A stretch of DNA of 35,000 bases from Stramonita haemastoma (taxonomy: Eukaryota > Mollusca > Gastropoda > Neogastropoda > Muricidae), in contig CM060317.1 of the NCBI GenBank assembly GCA_030674155.1, positions 88,137,664 through 88,172,663 of the forward strand, in the 5' to 3' direction. Within the stretch, counting starts at the first letter, position 1. Each line of letters starts with the position of its first letter. The notes under the pieces were generated by a model that was not told the DNA's origin, ran no database searches, and saw only the letters and a list, made by a program, of their open reading frames with translations. This document shows, one piece after another, positions 34,940 to 35,000 of this stretch. The translations under genes were made by a program, and so were the position numbers.

Positions 34940-35000
34940 ACACACATCCACACACACATCCACACACATCCACACACACATCCACACACACACACACACA
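21083..35000 (+). CDS. AF10/AF17 (MLLT10/MLLT6, fly Alhambra) homologue, 5' part, nine exons, runs off the right edge
   Basis: Coding exons: 21083-21200, 24990-25069, 25668-25722, 27519-27627, 28404-28510, 28842-28935, 29381-29503, 31402-31910 and 34518-34694; all junctions are GT-AG and in phase, allowing one missing base in the fourth exon. About 457 residues are visible. Residues 11-57 are a C4HC3 PHD finger, 68-91 a zinc knuckle, and about 123-181 the extended PHD2, the PZP module that in AF10 reads the unmodified H3 tail around K27. The following 270 residues are Ser/Lys-rich linker. The octapeptide-motif and leucine zipper that bind DOT1L would lie further right and are not seen. MLLT10 and MLLT6 split in vertebrates, so an invertebrate homologue cannot be assigned to one symbol. 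Identification is from recalled family motifs. Confidence 0.93.
21796..21905 (-). repeat. LINE- or SINE-type 3' end with (TTGAC)n tail
   Basis: On the minus strand, GCCCTTCAGGGATGATTAAA then GTGTTTTGACGA and four TTGAC repeats. The GGGAT-ATTAAAGT stem-like end with a short tandem tail is typical of CR1/L2-type LINE 3' ends. The same TTGAC tail ends the element at 5748-5918 and occurs near 14960. Confidence 0.5.
22139..22212. repeat. (CA)n microsatellite
   Basis: About 34 units, joined directly to truncated SINE-A copy 7. Confidence 0.95.
22210..22540 (+). repeat. SINE-A copy 7, 5' truncated
   Basis: Lacks the tRNA head; starts at GGAGATTTTTCTCCTGGAGT, with core GGATGAGACTTTAAACCGAG. The end CCTCGATATAAAAGAATA is duplicated (22477 and 22516). 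Confidence 0.85.
22994..23475 (-). mobile_element. Non-LTR retrotransposon fragment (C-terminus of reverse transcriptase)
   Basis: Broken minus-strand frames read YLGTVSDHKLNWDANTDAIV, KKGQQRVYFLRKLNSF, KNKNGLQRTVRICSKIIG and SEFQLLPSGRRFQCHN then KTNRKRNSFVP to a stop at about 22994. These are the standard C-terminal motifs of reverse transcriptase in Rex1/CR1/L2-like LINEs. Only this 3' end is present and frames are interrupted, so it is dead. It lies in AF10 intron 1, antisense to that gene. Confidence 0.85.
23722..23800. repeat. (ATCT)n-like tract
   Basis: CTATCTATGTATCTCTCTAT and similar imperfect tetramers. Confidence 0.8.
23790..23950. repeat. Possible dispersed repeat fragment
   Basis: CCCATCTCTTCCTTGGTCTG followed by CCTCTTGCG resembles the segment GTTGGTGGTCTGCCTCTTTT at 15575-15600. 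Strings of this kind recur in molluscan genomes as retroelement remnants (from memory), but the family is not identified here. Confidence 0.35.
24350..24576 (-). repeat. Decayed SINE-C copy
   Basis: Pieces match SINE-C in order: ATAGCAGATTTCTCTGGTGT and GGGAGAGTGCATTGTCAC near the tail, and CAGAACTTTGCCAGGGACAA further on. The middle is strongly diverged. Confidence 0.5.
24990..25069 (+). CDS. AF10 homologue exon 2, PHD1 second half
   Basis: Completes the PHD finger: ACYGIISVPSGPWFCRKCES, with the last Cys pair at residues 54 and 57. Acceptor TACTTTACAG, donor GTAAGT. The preceding intron is 3.8 kb and holds LINE, SINE and microsatellite sequence. Confidence 0.95.
25124..25356. repeat. (CA)n / C run / (CA)n compound array
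   Basis: CA block, then GTGAGA, then more than 20 consecutive C (about 25214-25236), then CA blocks. Starts 55 bp after AF10 exon 2. Confidence 0.95.
25668..25722 (+). CDS. AF10 homologue exon 3, zinc knuckle
   Basis: An 18-codon exon reading RCRLCPLKDGALKRTVPE, matching the RCELCPHKDGALKRT zinc knuckle between the two PHD units. The acceptor (TCTGAAAAG) is weak, but it is the only one that keeps phase and the conserved Arg-Cys. Confidence 0.92.
25822..26030. repeat. (GACACA)n - (CA)n - (CCA)n array
   Basis: Hexamer units pass into CA and then about 19 CCA units (25951-26009); 100 bp after AF10 exon 3. Confidence 0.95.
26148..26394. repeat. (CCATA)n satellite followed by (CA)n
   Basis: About 33 pentamers with two AGTAACA interruptions, then about 35 CA units. 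Confidence 0.95.
26395..26890. repeat. Direct duplication of a unique segment within the satellite region
   Basis: About 26405-26480 and 26803-26880 both read GCAATACTAATTACT, TAAACTTTGCACTTAA and AATAGAGTAACTAAC with few differences, so a unit of about 400 bp (unique piece plus satellite) has been duplicated. Confidence 0.85.
26485..26800. repeat. (CCATA)n to (CCATG)n satellite followed by (CA)n
   Basis: About 16 CCATA units switch sharply to about 10 CCATG units (26566-26615), then two CCATA, then CA-rich sequence. Confidence 0.95.
26890..27518. other. Intron sequence with no gene
   Basis: AT-rich; no repeat or ORF of note on either strand. Confidence 0.6.
27519..27627 (+). CDS. AF10 homologue exon 4 (one base missing)
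   Basis: Reads GWCHVLCALYIPEAEFEE, breaks, then METPIV-like continuation reading MEPIVLKNIRPDRFSK. The family has GGWAHVVCALYIPEV-F...MEPIVL. Inserting a G at 27571-27572 gives EEVETMEPIV and the correct exit phase. As printed, the frame hits TGA at 27597. Confidence 0.93.
27712..27805 (+). repeat. SINE head fragment of the 3195-type
   Basis: TTAAGACGTTCACCTCCAAC and B box TTCTGGGTTCGATTTTC match the head at 3195-3295. Only the tRNA-like part remains, 85 bp after AF10 exon 4. Confidence 0.6.
27955..28165. repeat. (GTGA)n and (GT)n array
   Basis: GAGTGAGTGAGTGAGTGATG passes into GTGT runs with GACTGA interruptions, in the intron before AF10 exon 5. Confidence 0.95.
28404..28510 (+). CDS. AF10 homologue exon 5, extended PHD2 first part
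   Basis: Reads VCCVCEKQERDPAKINWGAC then IRCHKVGCRQYFHVTC (last Cys split across the intron), matching C-IC-EQGRES...GACMTC-K-GCRQAFHVTC. Acceptor GTCTGCTAG, donor GTGAGC, phase 0 to 2. Confidence 0.95.
28842..28935 (+). CDS. AF10 homologue exon 6, extended PHD2 last part
   Basis: Reads GQSQGLLCEANGGRGGNVKY then VAYCLNHLKKM, matching A-F-GLLCEE-G-GADNVQYCGYC-YH. Acceptor TGATGTTTCAG, donor GTAAGT, ends in phase 0. This completes the PZP module. Confidence 0.95.
29381..29503 (+). CDS. AF10 homologue exon 7, linker
   Basis: Forty-one codons, phase 0 to 0: KRDFSVKVIPAFTAVPAESA followed by a Ser/Glu/Lys-rich end. The acceptor GGTTGTGCAG is good; the donor GTCAGA is weak. The call rests on phase and codon-like composition, because the linker is not conserved. 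Confidence 0.8.
29878..30000 (+). repeat. SINE 3' block alone
   Basis: CCCCAAAGTCAAAATGTGGC ... GACCATTGGTGAAATTCAAA matches the same 3' block. It lies in the intron between AF10 exons 7 and 8. Confidence 0.65.
30226..31247. mobile_element. piggyBac-type non-autonomous DNA transposon
   Basis: Perfect 15-bp inverted ends CCCTTTGCTGGGCAC (30226-30240) and its complement (31233-31247), flanked by TTAA on both sides (30222-30225 and 31248-31251). TTAA target duplications with CCY-starting ends are the piggyBac hallmark. The element is 1,022 bp. A 23-codon ORF at 30442-30510 starting MDAIFEPDMYDRF and acidic sequence after it look like the decayed N-terminus of a transposase; no catalytic region is present. 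It also contains CpG-rich, GC-richer DNA than its intron surroundings, and an internal direct repeat (about 30928-30995 and 31112-31165). It sits in AF10 intron 7. Confidence 0.88.
31402..31910 (+). CDS. AF10 homologue exon 8, Ser-rich linker
   Basis: 169 codons open in phase 0 from acceptor CTTTTGTTTCAG to donor GTAAGG, with TCGKSVQVCIDSTASS at the start and Ser/Gly-rich runs (SGGSDSGGSGG) later. No domain is recognised; low-complexity Ser-rich linkers are usual between PZP and the DOT1L-binding segment in AF10 proteins. Confidence 0.85.
32165..32241. repeat. Tandem duplication, 37-bp unit, next to a dispersed repeat
   Basis: ACTCCATAAAA plus TGCATAGTTGATAGTTAACA occurs twice in a row. The sequence just after (GTATTTATTTGGCACAGTAT, AAAGCGTTTATAGCTCAAGG) resembles a common metazoan SINE-like repeat with a GCGCTTTA-type motif. 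Confidence 0.7.
33160..33405 (-). repeat. Another tRNA-derived SINE, decayed
   Basis: On the minus strand, GGGCAGTGGTTAGCACCTCG and B box GGTTCAAGTCCCAC form a typical tRNA-like head; the remainder does not match SINE-A, B or C clearly. Confidence 0.55.
34518..34694 (+). CDS. AF10 homologue exon 9, basic linker (last exon in window)
   Basis: From acceptor GGAATTAG to donor GTGAGA, in phase with exon 8. Reads KSKSAKPKARKRKYSTHFST then KKKPGASK, with a cluster of basic residues that could act as a nuclear localisation or AT-hook-like DNA contact. The gene continues outside the window. Confidence 0.82.
34840..35000. repeat. (CA)n / (ACACATCC)n array at the right edge
   Basis: CA runs with CACATCCACACA variants, cut by the end of the window. 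Confidence 0.95.

Overview
This is an animal nuclear genome window, most likely from a mollusc and plausibly a gastropod. The evidence is small coding exons with GT-AG introns spread over several kilobases, a very high density of (CA)n microsatellites, and tRNA-derived SINEs whose central block resembles the Deu-type core seen in invertebrate SINEs. No prokaryotic, organellar or viral gene is seen. The species cannot be fixed from the sequence alone.

Two protein genes explain essentially all convincing coding sequence, and they lie head to head. On the minus strand, positions 20664 to 15 hold an apparently complete NOM1 (nucleolar MIF4G/MA3-domain protein, yeast Sgd1 family). It has 16 coding exons: a basic Lys-rich N-terminus, an Asp/Glu-rich acidic block, a MIF4G domain and an MA3 domain. 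On the plus strand, from 21083 to past the right edge, is the 5' part of an AF10/AF17 (MLLT10/MLLT6; fly Alhambra) homologue. Nine exons are visible, with PHD finger 1, a zinc knuckle and the extended PHD2, followed by Ser-rich and Lys-rich linker. The two start codons are about 420 bp apart, across an interval that looks like a shared promoter with an NRF1-like and an ETS-like motif. AF10 proteins read histone H3 and recruit DOT1L; NOM1 acts in 18S rRNA/40S maturation. A functional link is not implied beyond shared promoter architecture.

Five exons (four in NOM1, one in AF10) each break frame by exactly one missing base. In every case one added base restores both a family-like protein and the splice phase, and at least four of the sites are short homopolymers. 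I read these as consensus deletion errors in the assembly, not as pseudogenes.

The introns are full of repeats. SINE-A (tRNA head, Deu-like core) has at least eight copies or pieces. SINE-B combines a tRNA-like head with a segment resembling 5S rRNA and has four near-full copies. SINE-C is a full mollusc-type SINE lying 18 bp from an exon. There is also a fragment of LINE reverse transcriptase, a 1,022-bp piggyBac-type non-autonomous transposon with TTAA target duplications (30226-31247), a roughly 440-bp terminal-inverted-repeat element (8548-8986), an unnamed two-copy repeat, a 26-bp minisatellite, and large compound microsatellites including (CCATA)n/(CCATG)n arrays. Two NOM1 exons have their 3' splice site plus first exon bases duplicated in the upstream intron.
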